NCBI RefSeq assembly: GCF_000182565.1
Contig: NW_015971537.1
Span: 1,895,299 to 1,959,298, forward strand
Source: Spizellomyces punctatus DAOM BR117
Taxonomy: Eukaryota; Chytridiomycota; Chytridiomycetes; Spizellomycetales; Spizellomycetaceae
DNA length: 64,000 bases
Direction: 5' to 3'
The notes below the pieces were generated by a model, which saw only the letters and a list, made by a program, of their open reading frames with translations, was not told where the DNA came from and made no database searches. Position 1 is the first letter of the stretch. Every line of letters begins with the position of its first letter. Below are positions 38,667-51,593 of the stretch, piece by piece. The position numbers and the translations under genes were made by a program.

Positions 38667-41600
38667 ATGCAGGTTCTCCGGAGAGCTGAACCTCGTGATG
38701 TTCCGGGGATTGTTCGCCTGGTGAAAAGAGAGAGCAACGGTGGCAAAGATGACCTTGAAAAGACTTTGAAACGACGCTTTGGCGAAGATTTTGATATCGC
38801 TGAGCTAATGTTCGTCGCTGAAATACTGGCTTATATTGGTTTCGAAGGTACTTACTCTATGCTCCCAGTGATACCTGTCCCTTCAGCATAGTCGGCACCG
38901 ATGCAGAAGATACGCAGATCTATGGTTTCTTGGCACTTTGCAATGGCCCACCAGCATTCATGGACAAATCTGGCCAGTTTAAGGGGGATAGTGAGGCCGC
39001 AGAGACTGCTAGAGGAGATTGGCCGAAATGGCTGAGGAGGTGGTATGACAGTCCTGATGTACAGGTTAGCATATTAGATCGAAGGAATGGGCGAATGTCC
39101 TTCTTCTTTGCTGATACTGTGTTCGGAGCAAGGTTCACAATACCAAGTTTCTGGCTTTTTTTGTGGCCGATCCTGATCATTCCCTCCCATTCCTCGACGA
39201 GGCGCTCACAACGGCGTTCACACTTCTCCCGAATCTCTCCTACATCAGCTATCTTCTTCCCGAACAGTTGGTTCTCTTTCCCCCTCTCTCTTCGGCTCGA
39301 TACCTCCCTTCCACCTCAGAAGAAGCCAAGCACAAGAAATCGTCCCGTCGTCGTCTTGTTCGGGGTCGTGGAAAGAAAGGACCTGCAAAGTACTTTGTGG
39401 AAGCACCCTCCTTGACTAACAGCGCGACGTTTGCCTTGTGGATTTGCGCGAGGAAGGATGTGCTACCCATATTGAAAGTGAGAAATGCGAGGGTAGAGGA
39501 TGCCGATGATCTTGTGCCAATGTTCAGAAAACAAAAGGTATAAATCAAATCCTGCGGCGCTTTCATCTCGCGCTAGATCTCTATCAATTTGACAATCATC
39601 ATCCTTTTCACAGATCATTAAAGAAAAGGACGCAGACTTTTACATTGCGAATCTCTTGGAGTCAAAGACGGGTCACACACGCACGTTGGTAGCAGAGGTA
39701 AAATAATTGAGGTATTCTGCACAAGTAGTACGAGCACTCATTTTTCTTCTATTGTCCTGTTCAGGCAGATGGCGAGGTAGTGGGGTTCATGAGCTTCGAT
39801 CGAAACATTCAGCAACAAGCACTCGTGGACACTTTTCACTTGGAAGCCTTTGATTATCTGCTCAAAGGTAAGCTGCTAGTTCTGATAGTTAGTAGCTCCT
39901 CCCGTAGTTAATACTCCATGTGCACACACAGAGGTACCAGAACGCAAAAAATCTAAAGCTACCACACCAGCTTCAAATAAGCCAGGCTCAGCTAGCTTAT
40001 CGCTTGGTCCTGCGTCACGACCGCTGTCCGGGGTAACAAGTGGGCTGGAATCCCCAGCCATGACACGGCCTGGGACCCAGGAACAAGAAGGATACATCAA
40101 TTCACTTGGGACAGCCCCCATAACCCCACGCTCTGATTCTTTTGTACGTCCAATGTCCCCATTCTTGCCCTCATCCCCAACCAAGCCTAGCTCTCCTCCG
40201 TCACCGTCAAAGCCGCAAACCCCCATTACCCAAACACCGAACGCCTTTTGTATCTCGCTGTTCTCAATGGATGATGCTTATGCCAAGCAGTCCATTGAGT
40301 TTGTTAAGACGGCGTTCACGCATTTGTTCCCCGATTTGGATTACTGCGTCGTAACGGTTCCCACTACAGCACCCGAGATGCCACTTTTGAAAGATTTCGC
40401 TAGCGTTCCTGCAAAGGCAGGAATGACAAGTTTGTAAGTTTCAATGCGGAATTGTGCGTTGATTTTATTCACACTAGATTAACCCACCGCCATTGTAGGC
40501 ATTGTTTGTATCTGATCAACCGCTTTGGTATTACGGAGCCCGTATCTGTTCAACGCGCAGCAGCTGAAGACCGTATCGAGGTTGATGCGTTTTTGGAAGA
40601 CGTGTCAAGCAAAGAGAATATTCTCTCGGTATTTGACACATCTATTCAACCCGGCACGCCAACCATTGCCCGTAAGTGCATCGGGCAAGTGCTTAAAGGA
40701 TCTGCATCTAACATTCAACGTATTTCAACATATGTAGCAAAGCACCACTCATTTACAATACGTTATTCGGAGCAACTCATTGGACTAGTTATACTTGAAA
40801 GTCTGCATGATGTCAAGCCCTATACCGACCAGTTTGCCATCCATGATTTCATTCATCCACGGTTTTTGCGAGCTGATGCGCCGATCGTTTTGAGGCATTT
40901 TCTTGTCAATCCGCTATTTGAGCATCAAGCTCGGTGGGTTTTTGAAGTATGTGATTTGCTTATGTACAATACCTTAGCTGGTAGGCTTGAGCGAGAGTAT
41001 TTAATTTTGGCCCACATTTTTGTAGGAGCTATTTCGAATCACCGGCAGCAAGTGCTTTATCTACCCAGTGCTTGGGTCCAGTGATTCTGCTACCAAAAAG
41101 ATTGCCGTGAGGGAACTTGCCCCAGTCAGACGCAGGAGAGAGTAAGTTCTCTGTCATGCAGTCGTCTCTCCGTACCCAGTATGTAATAGTTCCCGTATTT
41201 CAATGAAAAGGATCCAGTTTCCAGGCAATCTTCGCGATGGCAAACCTGTTCCACCGCCTTTCCGCTGCAGCCTTCAGCTCATTACGACAGCCCTATTGCA
41301 TGAGCCCAAGATCATGGTCAATACGCGGATTGTCGTTATAGGAGGCTCAGATACTGGTATTGCCTTCATAGAGAATCTGGTTTACGTAGGTCTTGTGTTA
41401 TTAGGCTGCATTTTAGAAGCACTCACTCATGCGGTTTTGCTAGAACCCGCACTTGTGGTTCACAAACCTGACACTCGTCAGCATGGATGGTGCTCCGATC
41501 CCTGACGAAAAGGATGGGGATGTGTTTGTCAGCCATCGTTGCTACAGTCCCACTGAGTAAGTTAGTTCTGATCATCTTTTATTATGTCTGCATTCGGATA

Positions 41601-43761
41601 TCGTATTTACTTTTTGAAAAGACTGGATCAATTAGGTTTACCGCATTATGTCAAAATCATTCGCGGATCAACCGACGAGATAGATAGACTAATGAAGCGG
41701 GTGCATTTGACCAATGGGTCTTTTGTAAAGTATGTTTGTCCACACAGCTCTTCTGCTGGCTCACCGCGAGGACTTAATGTCCGTTTTAATCTCCGAAAAA
41801 TAGTTACGACTATCTCATTCTTACACCCGGTCTCCAGTTTTCTGTTGCAACACTGAATGAAGAGTTGGCGGATACTACTGGAGTCTATGCGTTGAACCGG
41901 GAAAACGCATTGGAGGTGAATGATGCGATAGATCACGCGCTGATGGACTCGAGTGCCTCCAAGATTGTTGTGTAAGTATCATAGTATACAGCATTTTTCT
42001 TTGTGATGATATGCGCAAAAGAATAAACTTTCGTATAGCTATGGACGGCATATACAGGCGTACTCGGGAGTGCAGTGTAAGTCTTCGTCTTTACACAATA
42101 GCTCTGTCGCAAATCCTTGTCCATTGCCTTCTCATCCGCATATTCAGTGCTTTTGAGCAAAGGAGTATCACCTTCGCGAATCGTTCTGGTCGTCCCGCCG
42201 TTACGGGTACCAGCAAGTTGCTTCAACAACGGGACCGTGGATGAAAAGGTAACAGTTTAAATACTTATCATGCACGCGATGCTGACGTTCCGGTTTGCAG
42301 ATACATGCAGTGTTGGACAACCTTGGGGTGACGGTTTACCGGGGATGGTCACTTCTCAAATGGGAAGAGGAGCGTGATGCGCTGTCGGCAGTGCATCTAA
42401 AGGCAAGTGTTTGGACGATTGCGTTCATATTTTTGACAACAAGTTCCAATGCGTATCCTCTGCCAAACAGTCCAAAAGCGATGACATGCAAACTCTGATT
42501 TGCGACACTTCACTCTTCCTCTACGCGGATGAGCGATCTGTTGTTCCTGATACTTTCAAGTCAATCAACGATAGCTGCTTGGTGTTTGATGGGCGACTGG
42601 TCATTGACAAATACTATCGGACGCAAGATCCGTTTGTGTAAGGATTGTATGCTGGACGCCACATTCATATTCACAACTCACATTGTTAATTGCGTCTTGA
42701 TGAAGGTATGCTGCGGGCAGCATCACCAAGTATTCGAGTCGGTACCAAACAAAGTGGGCGCATGAATACTCTGACTCGAGAGAGGTTGGCCGAAAGGTGA
42801 GCTCATGTGCTTTTGATACCTATGCAAAAGAGCTGCGCAAGGTAGAAAACTGATCGACTTGCAATGGCTGTACAGCTGGCGGACTTGCTTCTGCCGCTGT
42901 TTGATCCAACTTGTCTGCCAAATATCCTTGTGGAAAATGACGAGATACTTCAGTTCGAGGATGCCAAAAAGACTTTGACGCTACTACCTGGTCAGTCCCC
43001 TCCCATCAAAGGCTCTGTTCGTGTCGATTTCTTCTTATTAATCACTAAAACTTTATAGGAGACCTTTTTTACTTTCATTTCGATTGCCCGCGGCTTCCAA
43101 GTCATACACTCGAGTATCGCAAGCAACAAGGAGCTTATGTAAGTGATATGTGGATGCAAATAGACCTGCAGCATCGTTGACAATTTCTTTGCATCCAGGG
43201 CCGAGATCTTGTCCTTGACACCTTGGATGTTGCAAGCTGCAAAGGCAGCTATTTCCGCATTCACGTGGATCCGATGGGATATATCCGGTCGCTAACATAT
43301 CTTGGGCAACAGACAATTCCAATTGATAACATTGTCACATTGTATGGAATGCATGAAAAGTACTTTAAGCGACTCGTGGCAAGATTTGACGAAGGCATTA
43401 TCACGGACTTTGCAAGGTGAGCTGGACTGCATACTACCATACGTCAACATACCATCCATCTTACTTAACCATGTATAGCTATCTGAATGAGCCATGGGCG
43501 CTGCCGTTATACTATGACCAATTTCCTGAATGTTTGCGAGAAATCCGGCAAGAGCTTTTAAACCTCCGATATAAAGAAGGTGATGAGATTGGAGAAGTGG
43601 TGGAGACATTGGCAGAACATGCGGAAGCCAGAACAGATGTACCGGACGAAGAGCGCAAGAATCTATACAAGGCATTTGATAATGCACCTGGACGCAAATC
43701 CTTTGATGATCGGATATTCAAGTACTTGTTGGAGACCCAAATCTATAATTCGTATCCGTAA
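38667..43761 (+). CDS. CFAP61: cilia- and flagella-associated protein 61
   Basis: Twenty-two exons, all phases consistent, give 1243 aa (human 1237). First 38667-38847, 38892-39064, 39133-39537; last 43059-43138, 43199-43416, 43479-43761. N-terminal GNAT-like region: LRRAEPRDVPGIVRLVK, then IKVRNARVEDADDLVPMF and VAEADGEVVGFMSFD. A Pro/Ser linker precedes HCLYLINRFG and RCSLQLITTALLHEPKIMVN. A Rossmann-like NAD/FAD motif IVVIGGSDTGIAFIENLVY follows. Later come YDYLILTPGLQF, CLVFDGRLVIDKYY and LNEPWALPLYYDQFPE. Family knowledge: axonemal calmodulin- and spoke-associated complex, base of radial spoke 3. One intron (42403-42443) has a GC donor and one (40672-40737) is stop-free and 3n. Confidence 0.96.
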
Positions 43762-44320
43762 AATGAAGGTGTGAATTGATATAAAAAAAAAATAATAAGT
43801 ACCGAAAACTGTAAATAACTCTTGGTGCATCAATGTTCATATGAACCGTAAAGCACACTGGTTGGGGTTGTCAACTTGTAACTCGCATGACTCGATCTCC
43901 GTCGCTTACCACTCCTACCACTATTAACCAGTGGGAATCCACACTGCAACTGAGATTGCAACCAGCAATTTAACGTGACTGAGAAAATATAACCAGTGAC
44001 TGTGCGCATTCAATTGCATAAATTCCAGTGCAACCAGTCTCTTGGGTTGAACCATTGGTTAACCGTGTTGGAGTGGAAAGTAAAGTTTGAATGAGTCATC
44101 ATGAACAAGGTTTTGCAGCTTGTTTTGAAGAGCGGCGCTTTACAGATTGTACAGTTGTAGTTCCGATGATCGTGAACAGCGGCTGTGTCGGCCAAGAAGA
44201 AAGGAGGAATTCTTGCTTTAGAGAAGATTCAAGCAAAGCACATTGCAAAAGTGCTACACATAAAAAGAACTGCCGTCCAGCACTGCTTCTGTCGTCTGCT
44301 AGCGTCCTACGCTTTCTAAA
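43762..44320. promoter_or_regulatory. CFAP61 3' / oxidase promoter spacer
   Basis: 559 bp, no coding signal. The string AACCAG followed by T or C recurs four times in about 120 bp (about 43925, 43957, 43990, 44031), possibly a local regulatory repeat of the downstream oxidase gene. Not otherwise recognised. Confidence 0.35.
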
Positions 44321-46592
44321 ATGGCTTTCCAGGCTTATATGAGGTGGTCGTTGCTTGTAGCTTTCTCTTGCGGGTTCCTTGCCAATGCGCAAGACTCACG
44401 GGCGACGTTGGGTGAATTTGAGGTCATCTCTGAAAACTCTGGTGTGGTTGCAGGTGAGTGAGTGCTTAGTCGCGCGTCTCTCTCGCGTAGCTGCGTGCAT
44501 CAACCTAACAAAGCAACTTGTAGTCCACTTGGCGCTCCTTCCAGAGGAAAAAGTATTCCTTTCAGAGAGATTTCACGAGCTGCCCACCGCATGGAAGCCG
44601 TTTATTAACGAGACAACGGGGCTGAAGCCTAATGAGTATTGGAATCGCGATCAAGCACTAGCTGACTGGGCAGCGAATGCTTCGTACTGGAAACCAAACA
44701 AGAATTGTGTTGCTGCCGGGTTTTTGACAGATGTGGCAGAGTTTGATATCAAGTCAAATAAATTCGAGTTGAAAAAATATCCATTTGACGGTGATCAAGG
44801 ATATAGTTTCTGCAACGGGATCGCCCAGATGGCGGATGGAACGTTGCTGGTTGCGGGAGGGGATGCCAAGTTTGAAGCACCGCTAGGACCGAATGGCGAA
44901 CGTATTACCACGTGAGTACTGCATATGCCCCGAGATAGCATGGTGACAAGTCGCCAAGGTAATTTAGGGCTAACACTTGCATGTCTTAGTGACGGCCGAC
45001 GTGATGTGCGGATCTACAAGGATGGAGTTCTTACCAAGGTTCCGACGGCTCAGATGCCGTACATGGAGGGACCCGGTCAATGGAAGAATTATAGTGGAAG
45101 ATGGTACCCGACTGTTATTACTCTAGCCAACGAAGAGTACGTATACGTCGCTCTCTTCCTGTGCAATAATTTGTACTTATGGCGCTCAAACTCTCAGCGT
45201 GATGATTCTTGGCGGACAGAAGATTTACTATGAACCGGGCAATCCCATTGCCGACAATCCTACGTATGAAACGTACCGAACGGCCACACGAACCTTGGAT
45301 CCTCCTGTCCGTGTCGAGATACTTGCCAAAACATTTCCTGTGAACATGTACCCAATTGCATATGTCTTACCATCATCCGGAAACGTTTTTACCCTTGCGG
45401 GCAACATGTCCGCTATTCTCGACCCGGTAGCCAAAACTGAACAGCATCTCGTTGATCTTCCCAAGGACGGCATCATGCATAGGAGTTTTCCTTTCTCTGG
45501 AACCAACTGGCTCAACCCGTTAACTCCTGCGAATAACTATAAACCAACAGTCTGGATTTGTGGTGGCACCAATATGACAACCACTCAACAGGACCTGGCG
45601 AGGGACGGTAAAGTGTCTCCATGGTGGGACAATTGCAGCCAATGTTTGGCTACGTCCCGGTGCTATTCCATTGAGCCCGAAGCAGCCAATGCGCAATGGG
45701 TACCTGAAGAGATGCCCATTGCTCGGAGTCAGCCCATGGCCATCAACCTTCCTGGTAAGTACTGCCGCCGTGGAGATTTGTGGGAACTATCCTTAATACT
45801 ATACCGTTAGACGGTACCATAGCCATATTTGGCGGGTCAGGAAAGGGACATCAAGGTGGAGATGCTGGCATTTGCCTCGCCTCCGCACCAACGAATAAAG
45901 TCGTGCTCTTTAACCCGGGAGAGACCGACTCTTCCGAGCGATGGAAAATTGGCGCAGAGGCGCAAGTACCTCGTCTCTACCACGCCAGTTCAGTCCTGCG
46001 CACCGACGGCTCAGTTCTTCTTGCTGGTAGCGACAATCAAAACTTTGCCAATATTCGATCAGACCCTTACGAGCTTCGTCTAGAGGTTTACCGGCCACCA
46101 TATTTCTTCATCCCTAACCGTCCAGCGCTGAATCTCGCTGCCGCACCCAAGACTTTGCGATACGGACAGCAATTCATTGTACCTCTGACCAGCGATGTGG
46201 GGGCAACAATTCGTAACGTTAGCATAATCCGTTACGGCAGTTCCACCCACACTCTCAATGTCGACCAACGCCATGTCGAACTAAAAATCCTCCAATGGGG
46301 AAAAGGAAAGCTTTTGGTCCAGTCTCCTCCCGGTGCAAAGGTTGCTCCTCCTGGGAACTGGATGTTGTGGGCTGTTGATAACCGAGGCGCCCCAGTTGTC
46401 CAATCCGCAACCATCAATTTGCGGGCAAATAATACTGGTGAAAATGCAGTATGGTCTGACTCTGACAGCATTCAGCCAGATCCTCTTCCAAAGAAGAGCA
46501 AGAACTCAAATGCTGGGGTGAACATTAAATATAGTAGCGCCAATGCGCTTGGGATCGCTGTCGCGGGGAGTATCTTGCTTGGTCTACTATGA
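44321..46592 (+). CDS. secreted/GPI-anchored copper radical oxidase (glyoxal oxidase type)
   Basis: Five exons (44321-44453, 44524-44911, 44990-45136, 45198-45754, 45811-46592) give 668 aa. A signal peptide (RWSLLVAFSCGFLANA) is followed by a kelch-like propeller and a DUF1929 C-terminal domain. The radical site is intact: cysteine in GYSFCNGIAQ, tyrosine in YSGRWYPTVI, Tyr-His in VPRLYHASSV, and His in GSSTHTLNVDQRH. The C terminus (SSANALGIAVAGSILLGLL) looks like a GPI-attachment signal. Family reaction: oxidation of aldehydes or alcohols with release of hydrogen peroxide, often in lignocellulose or wall metabolism. Substrate unknown. Confidence 0.92.
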
Positions 46593-46814
46593 GCTCCATA
46601 TTGATATATAGATAGAGTAATAGCTTGTATAGTGTATTTCTTACTTTTGCTATTTCGTTTTCGAATAAACAATACCGCCTGAAGTCTTGTTGAGTTCAAG
46701 TCCGCTGCGCGCAGTCGTTGGAAACTGTGCCACAGGTCGGGGAGCCTTTCGTTCAAAGCGACTCGAGGCCTTCCTTTGTCTTATTTCTTTCATCGCCAGC
46801 CAGAATTGCCAATC

Positions 46815-47306
46815 ATGTCAACGCAAGCCTACTCGTCACCTTCCAAAGTCTCATCATGTAGCCACGTACATCGACTCTTTGTTCTCCTGCTCCTCATAGT
46901 GTCAATCATTCTCGTCACGGTCCCGCCCGCACATGCAAAGAATCCAATCAACTACAAGTCGGAGCATTCCAACTATGGCGACTTTCACAAATATGCTCAA
47001 TCAGCCCGCGAGCACCTCGTAACTCAGGACCTCTCTCAGGAACCTTTACCGAAAAGCACAGAAGAAGAAGACCTCTACTACTTCTTTTCCTTACACGATT
47101 ACAATGAGGATTCTCACCTTGATGGCAATGAGCTCATGGCCGCCTTCACTCAGGCGGGTGAGATGCCTCCTGTGGGAAGCAGACTATCTCGGAAGGATTT
47201 GGAGGAAATGATTGATCATGCACTGGAGGAAGATGATACAGACGGAGATGGCAAGATTAGCTGGGAAGAGTATTTAGCTAGCCAGTTGTATCATGACGCT
47301 GAATAG
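46815..47306 (+). CDS. MCFD2-like EF-hand protein of the secretory pathway
   Basis: Intronless, 163 aa from the ATG at 46815 (an upstream in-frame ATG at 46776 adds 13). Basic N terminus plus the hydrophobic RLFVLLLLIVSIILVTVPP forms a signal peptide or anchor. Two EF hands near the C terminus: HDYNEDSHLDGNEL and DDTDGDGKISWEEYL, with a YYFFSLHDYNED lead-in typical of MCFD2. Family knowledge: MCFD2 partners the lectin ERGIC-53 in ER-to-Golgi cargo transport. It could also be a nucleobindin-like protein; MCFD2 is preferred by length and motif spacing. Confidence 0.75.
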   Translation: MSTQAYSSPSKVSSCSHVHRLFVLLLLIVSIILVTVPPAHAKNPINYKSEHSNYGDFHKYAQSAREHLVTQDLSQEPLPKSTEEEDLYYFFSLHDYNEDSHLDGNELMAAFTQAGEMPPVGSRLSRKDLEEMIDHALEEDDTDGDGKISWEEYLASQLYHDAE

Positions 47307-47746
47307 AAGGAACACAAGAATAGGCGAATCTTTTATGTGGCAATGAGATTATTTGCACATGTACACATATATTGCGAAGAGTTCTGAGAGTGTTTTCCAG
47401 CGAGGATCATCGCGATGACATGACCATCCGTGGAGGTGACAAATGTGTGGATTAAGATGACGAGGACGCTGAAAGTTGCGAATCCGTACAAACAAAGGAT
47501 AATTGCTTTTGGATATCGCTTACAATTCGATGGAAAGTTTAATGTTTGAGGGATGAACGTGTCAAAACACCAAGAAAATCCTATTTTTGGCCCAGATACA
47601 CGACTTAGCTTGCTGTGCTGCATCCGTTGCGCCAGAGTACAAAAGTCGTAGATTAGACCTCTTAGATGTTAGAGTATATCGTTCCCGCAAGGTAAAAAAG
47701 CAATAGACACCACTCTCAACTCCAATACGCCAAACGTAGTTTCATC
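47307..47746. promoter_or_regulatory. upstream spacer of GH18 gene
   Basis: 440 bp between tandem genes, no coding signal and no recognised motif besides ordinary AT-rich stretches. Confidence 0.3.
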
Positions 47747-49205
47747 ATGTCATTCCGCTTCCTTCTTACCTTTCTCATCGCCGCTCTTCCATCTGCCACA
47801 AATGCCCTTCCGCCATCAACTTCATACGACTTGATAGGTTACTGGGGCCAAAATCTGGCAAAAAATCAGTATCGATCTGTAGCAGACTACGAACCCCCTT
47901 TGGCAACATTATGCCAAACCACAAATTACACCATCTACCATATCTCGTTCATGTACCTTCACTTTGATGCTACGGGGTTGTCCGGCATTGACTTGGACTA
48001 CCACTGCCAATGGCCTACAAATAAATTCAATGGGTACCCGAATCCGACAAAAGGGATTAATGTCCTCAATTGTCCTGATGTGGGCAAAGATATTGCGGTA
48101 TGTCAGGCGTTAGGAAAAAAGGTGATGATTTCTATATGTGAGTGACGACAAGAGATGATATGCTAGCTCCCGCTCAAGAGACTAACAAATTGTTATTTAA
48201 AACGATTTGGTATATAGCTCCGCAAGATTACCTATCCTCTCAAGATGATGCCATAAGGTCTGCCACAAACGTGTGGAATCTCTTCCTAGGTGGATCCTCC
48301 ACCTACCGGCCTTTTGGCAGTGTCGTTCTCAACGGCATTGATTTGCGGATATGGAACAACGACCCAAATCCACAGTACTATACTACATTCATCTCAAAAA
48401 TAAAAGAGTTTATGAATGCGGATACAGGGAGAAAATATTATATCGGAGGTAAGACTTTCAAAACTTTATCGGATGGTAGTTGCTTGTTCAAATTCTGATA
48501 TAAATGTCTACAGGAACAACCCTTTGCCAATATCCCGACGTTCTTCTTGGGGGTTCAAACAGACCATCCACACCCCTCGCAACCATTCCAACGCTCTTTG
48601 ACTACCTATCACCCTACTTCATCTCTTCACCAAATATTTGCGGCTGGAAAGGGAATAACGCTGGCTTCTGGTCCTTTATCAATCAATGGTCCGCCTTTAT
48701 TGCGAGTTTTACTCCGAATACGAAACTCTTTGTGGGTCTCCCAAGCTGGTATACACCTGAATGGGTAAATGCTGCAGCTGGAGATTACATACCACCCAAC
48801 GAACTATACGATATGAATGTCATACCGACACTAAAGAATCTAACGGGATTCACGGGATTTTCTCTAGTGGACACTTCATTTGACGTTCATAACCTGCCAT
48901 GCTCCAACTTTCCCAACCGTCGGTTTTCAGACGTCTTGAACGGCCAACTCTTGTTGGATGCCTCTGCCGCTGGAGTAAATACTCCTGCTGATCAAAAATG
49001 CCAGTTCAGAAATCAGACTGTAGGAGGGACAACCGCAACGACAACCACAAAAAGCAGCAGTACAGTCATTAGAGATGATAACAAATCATGCATCTTCTTG
49101 GGAACATGTCCAGACTCTTCTGGATGGGGAATCGGAGCGGGGATGACTGTCTTTAGTCTAATGGCGCCAGCATTGTTGATAGTCATAATGGGTGCTTTCT
49201 TTTGA
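47747..49205 (+). CDS. GH18 class III chitinase-like protein, catalytic motif lost
   Basis: Exons 47747-48137, 48218-48448, 48514-49205 give 437 aa. Signal peptide (RFLLTFLIAALPSATNA), then the class III fold: LIGYWGQNLAKNQYRSVADY, NVLNCPDVGKDIAVCQALGK, TTLCQYPDVLLGG. The chitinase motif D-G-x-D-x-D-x-E is replaced by the sequence NGIDLRIW, so the first Asp, the third Asp and the catalytic Glu are all changed. A Thr/Ser-rich stalk and a hydrophobic C terminus (FSLMAPALLIVIMGAFF) suggest a GPI-type wall or surface anchor. Likely a chitin- or glycan-binding relative without hydrolase activity; that is inference. Confidence 0.85.
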
Positions 49206-49468
49206 GCATGCTGGAGAATCCTTGTCTCCGATTCATCTCAGTAGAATGGCCCTTGAGTGTGATCTAGAATATAGAGCGCGCAAATACCACCAACTCTTAT
49301 CAAAAGTCAAGCAAAAAGTTTTCCACTTTGGTGCCGTAGCACCTAAAATGATTGTAATATTTGAACAGAAAGTGAACAGCTCCTCCCAGCTCCCCGAAAT
49401 CGTACAGGCAACCGGGAACGACAAACATGTACAAACATCTAAGTCGATGAAAATTATGGCCCCAACGC

Positions 49469-50248
<780 letters not shown>

Positions 50249-50445
50249 GCTGATCCACGACGCCGAGGGAGAAAAAGGGAAGGTTCAATCGCAGGACGGC
50301 GACCAACATTTTCTTTCAGTCGCTTTGCAATTATTCACGTGATTATGTTGCCATCGTTACATTCACGTGATTAGAACGAGTAAGCAGTTTATCCGCTCGG
50401 TACATGCTCCCCAACTGGTGTGCAAGGGTGTGCATCTACAGGCAG
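50249..50445. promoter_or_regulatory. divergent RPS9 / F-box promoter with paired E-boxes
   Basis: Two identical 12-bp copies of TTCACGTGATTA (E-boxes at 50336-50341 and 50364-50369, 28 bp apart) lie between the divergent RPS9 and F-box starts, 88-121 bp upstream of the RPS9 ATG. The tandem same-orientation copies suggest a real factor-binding site; the factor is unknown. Confidence 0.55.
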
Positions 50446-51318
50446 ATGGACGAGATGCAGAGTTACGAGAACAAGACCATCAGCTCTTTACCGCCTGAGC
50501 TGCTTTTCCGGGTATTTGGCTACCTCGATGCGGATTTCCTAGCTCGCTGCGGTGCTGTTTGCAGAGGATGGAATGCTTTGGCAAATCATGATATCTTGTG
50601 GAAAGAACTGTGGTACGTAGGGTTTAGAAAGGGCAGTTTTATCAACAGCACCCGCTCACCAGTGCAATGATGTAGCCGAAAGCGATGGGAAAGACTTCGC
50701 CATCTCCCCCTCGCAATCCATCCACGAGTGGACTTTTCAGATCCAGACTTGGCGCGAAGTTTAAGTGTGGCCGAGGTTTTGGATATTTTACGGCGACGTG
50801 GAGTGAATCGTCCACGAGGGGCACTGGAGAAATCTGACTTGCTCAAGCTACTACACGACACCAGACCCTCAGGGAGCCCTCCTGGCCGCTGGACGGGGAA
50901 ATGGTCAGAAGGATAAAAAATACGCAATTTTCCTGTAATCGACTGACGCATAGCTTTAGGAAGAGCAGCTATATTGTAGCGGAACTGGATCTTGACCGGA
51001 CTCGGTTGACATTCCATGAAGTGTCTAGTATGGAGTGGAAATTCGAGGTTGGTGGAAACTGCTTGGTTCACAAGGACATTGTACATCTCATTGTCTGGTT
51101 AGTTTACGTCCGGAACAAGTTGGAATTACATGATGGATGGGGAGGGTCAACCGAGCACCACCAAGGCGCTTTTTCGCGCGGATGGAGTCTACGTAAACCC
51201 TGCTCTCCAGGTTGACGGCTTTCGCTGGCGGATGACACCTTACGGGGGCGTCCAGGTGGAGGATTATCCTCCTCACAGGCCGCAGAGAACGAGAGACGGT
51301 GGTTGGGTAAAGTGTTAA
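50446..51318 (+). CDS. F-box protein, otherwise unrecognised
   Basis: Exons 50446-50612, 50676-50903, 50954-51047, 51103-51318 give 234 aa. An F-box sits at residues 10-55 (ISSLPPELLFRVFGYLDADF, GAVCRGWNALANHDILWKEL). The middle is charged with RRRGVNRPRGALEKSDLLKL, which resembles a small helical (SAP-like) motif. The C-terminal third is beta-rich (MEWKFEFTSGTSWNY, GFRWRMTPYGGVQVEDYPPH) and may recognise substrate. Role by family: Skp1-Cullin-1 ligase adaptor; target unknown. An upstream in-frame ATG at 50404 is possible. Confidence 0.75.
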
Positions 51319-51593
51319 TCATGATTTCGAGTTTCGAGATGACATTCTGACGGTAAACGCTTCTCTTTGTTCTTTAAGATCTTGTCGAACGGATATTTCA
51401 CTTATAGATCAATAGATAGAGGGACCCCAGCGGAGTGAGTGTTCCCAGTGAAGTGATACCTAGCGCGTAGTCACAGGAAATTTTAATAGCCTTGTATATT
51501 TTGGAAGAGACCCCCTATTAGAGCCGCGTTAGTGTAGACGTTGAGACGTTGAGCGGAAGTGCGAAGGAAACCTATGAGCATATTCAAGTGTGC

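Noticed and set aside
43925-44040. AACCAG-type recurrence as a possible CRISPR or satellite array
   Set aside because: Units are only 6-7 bp with irregular spacing and no conserved flanks; recorded only as a possible promoter motif.
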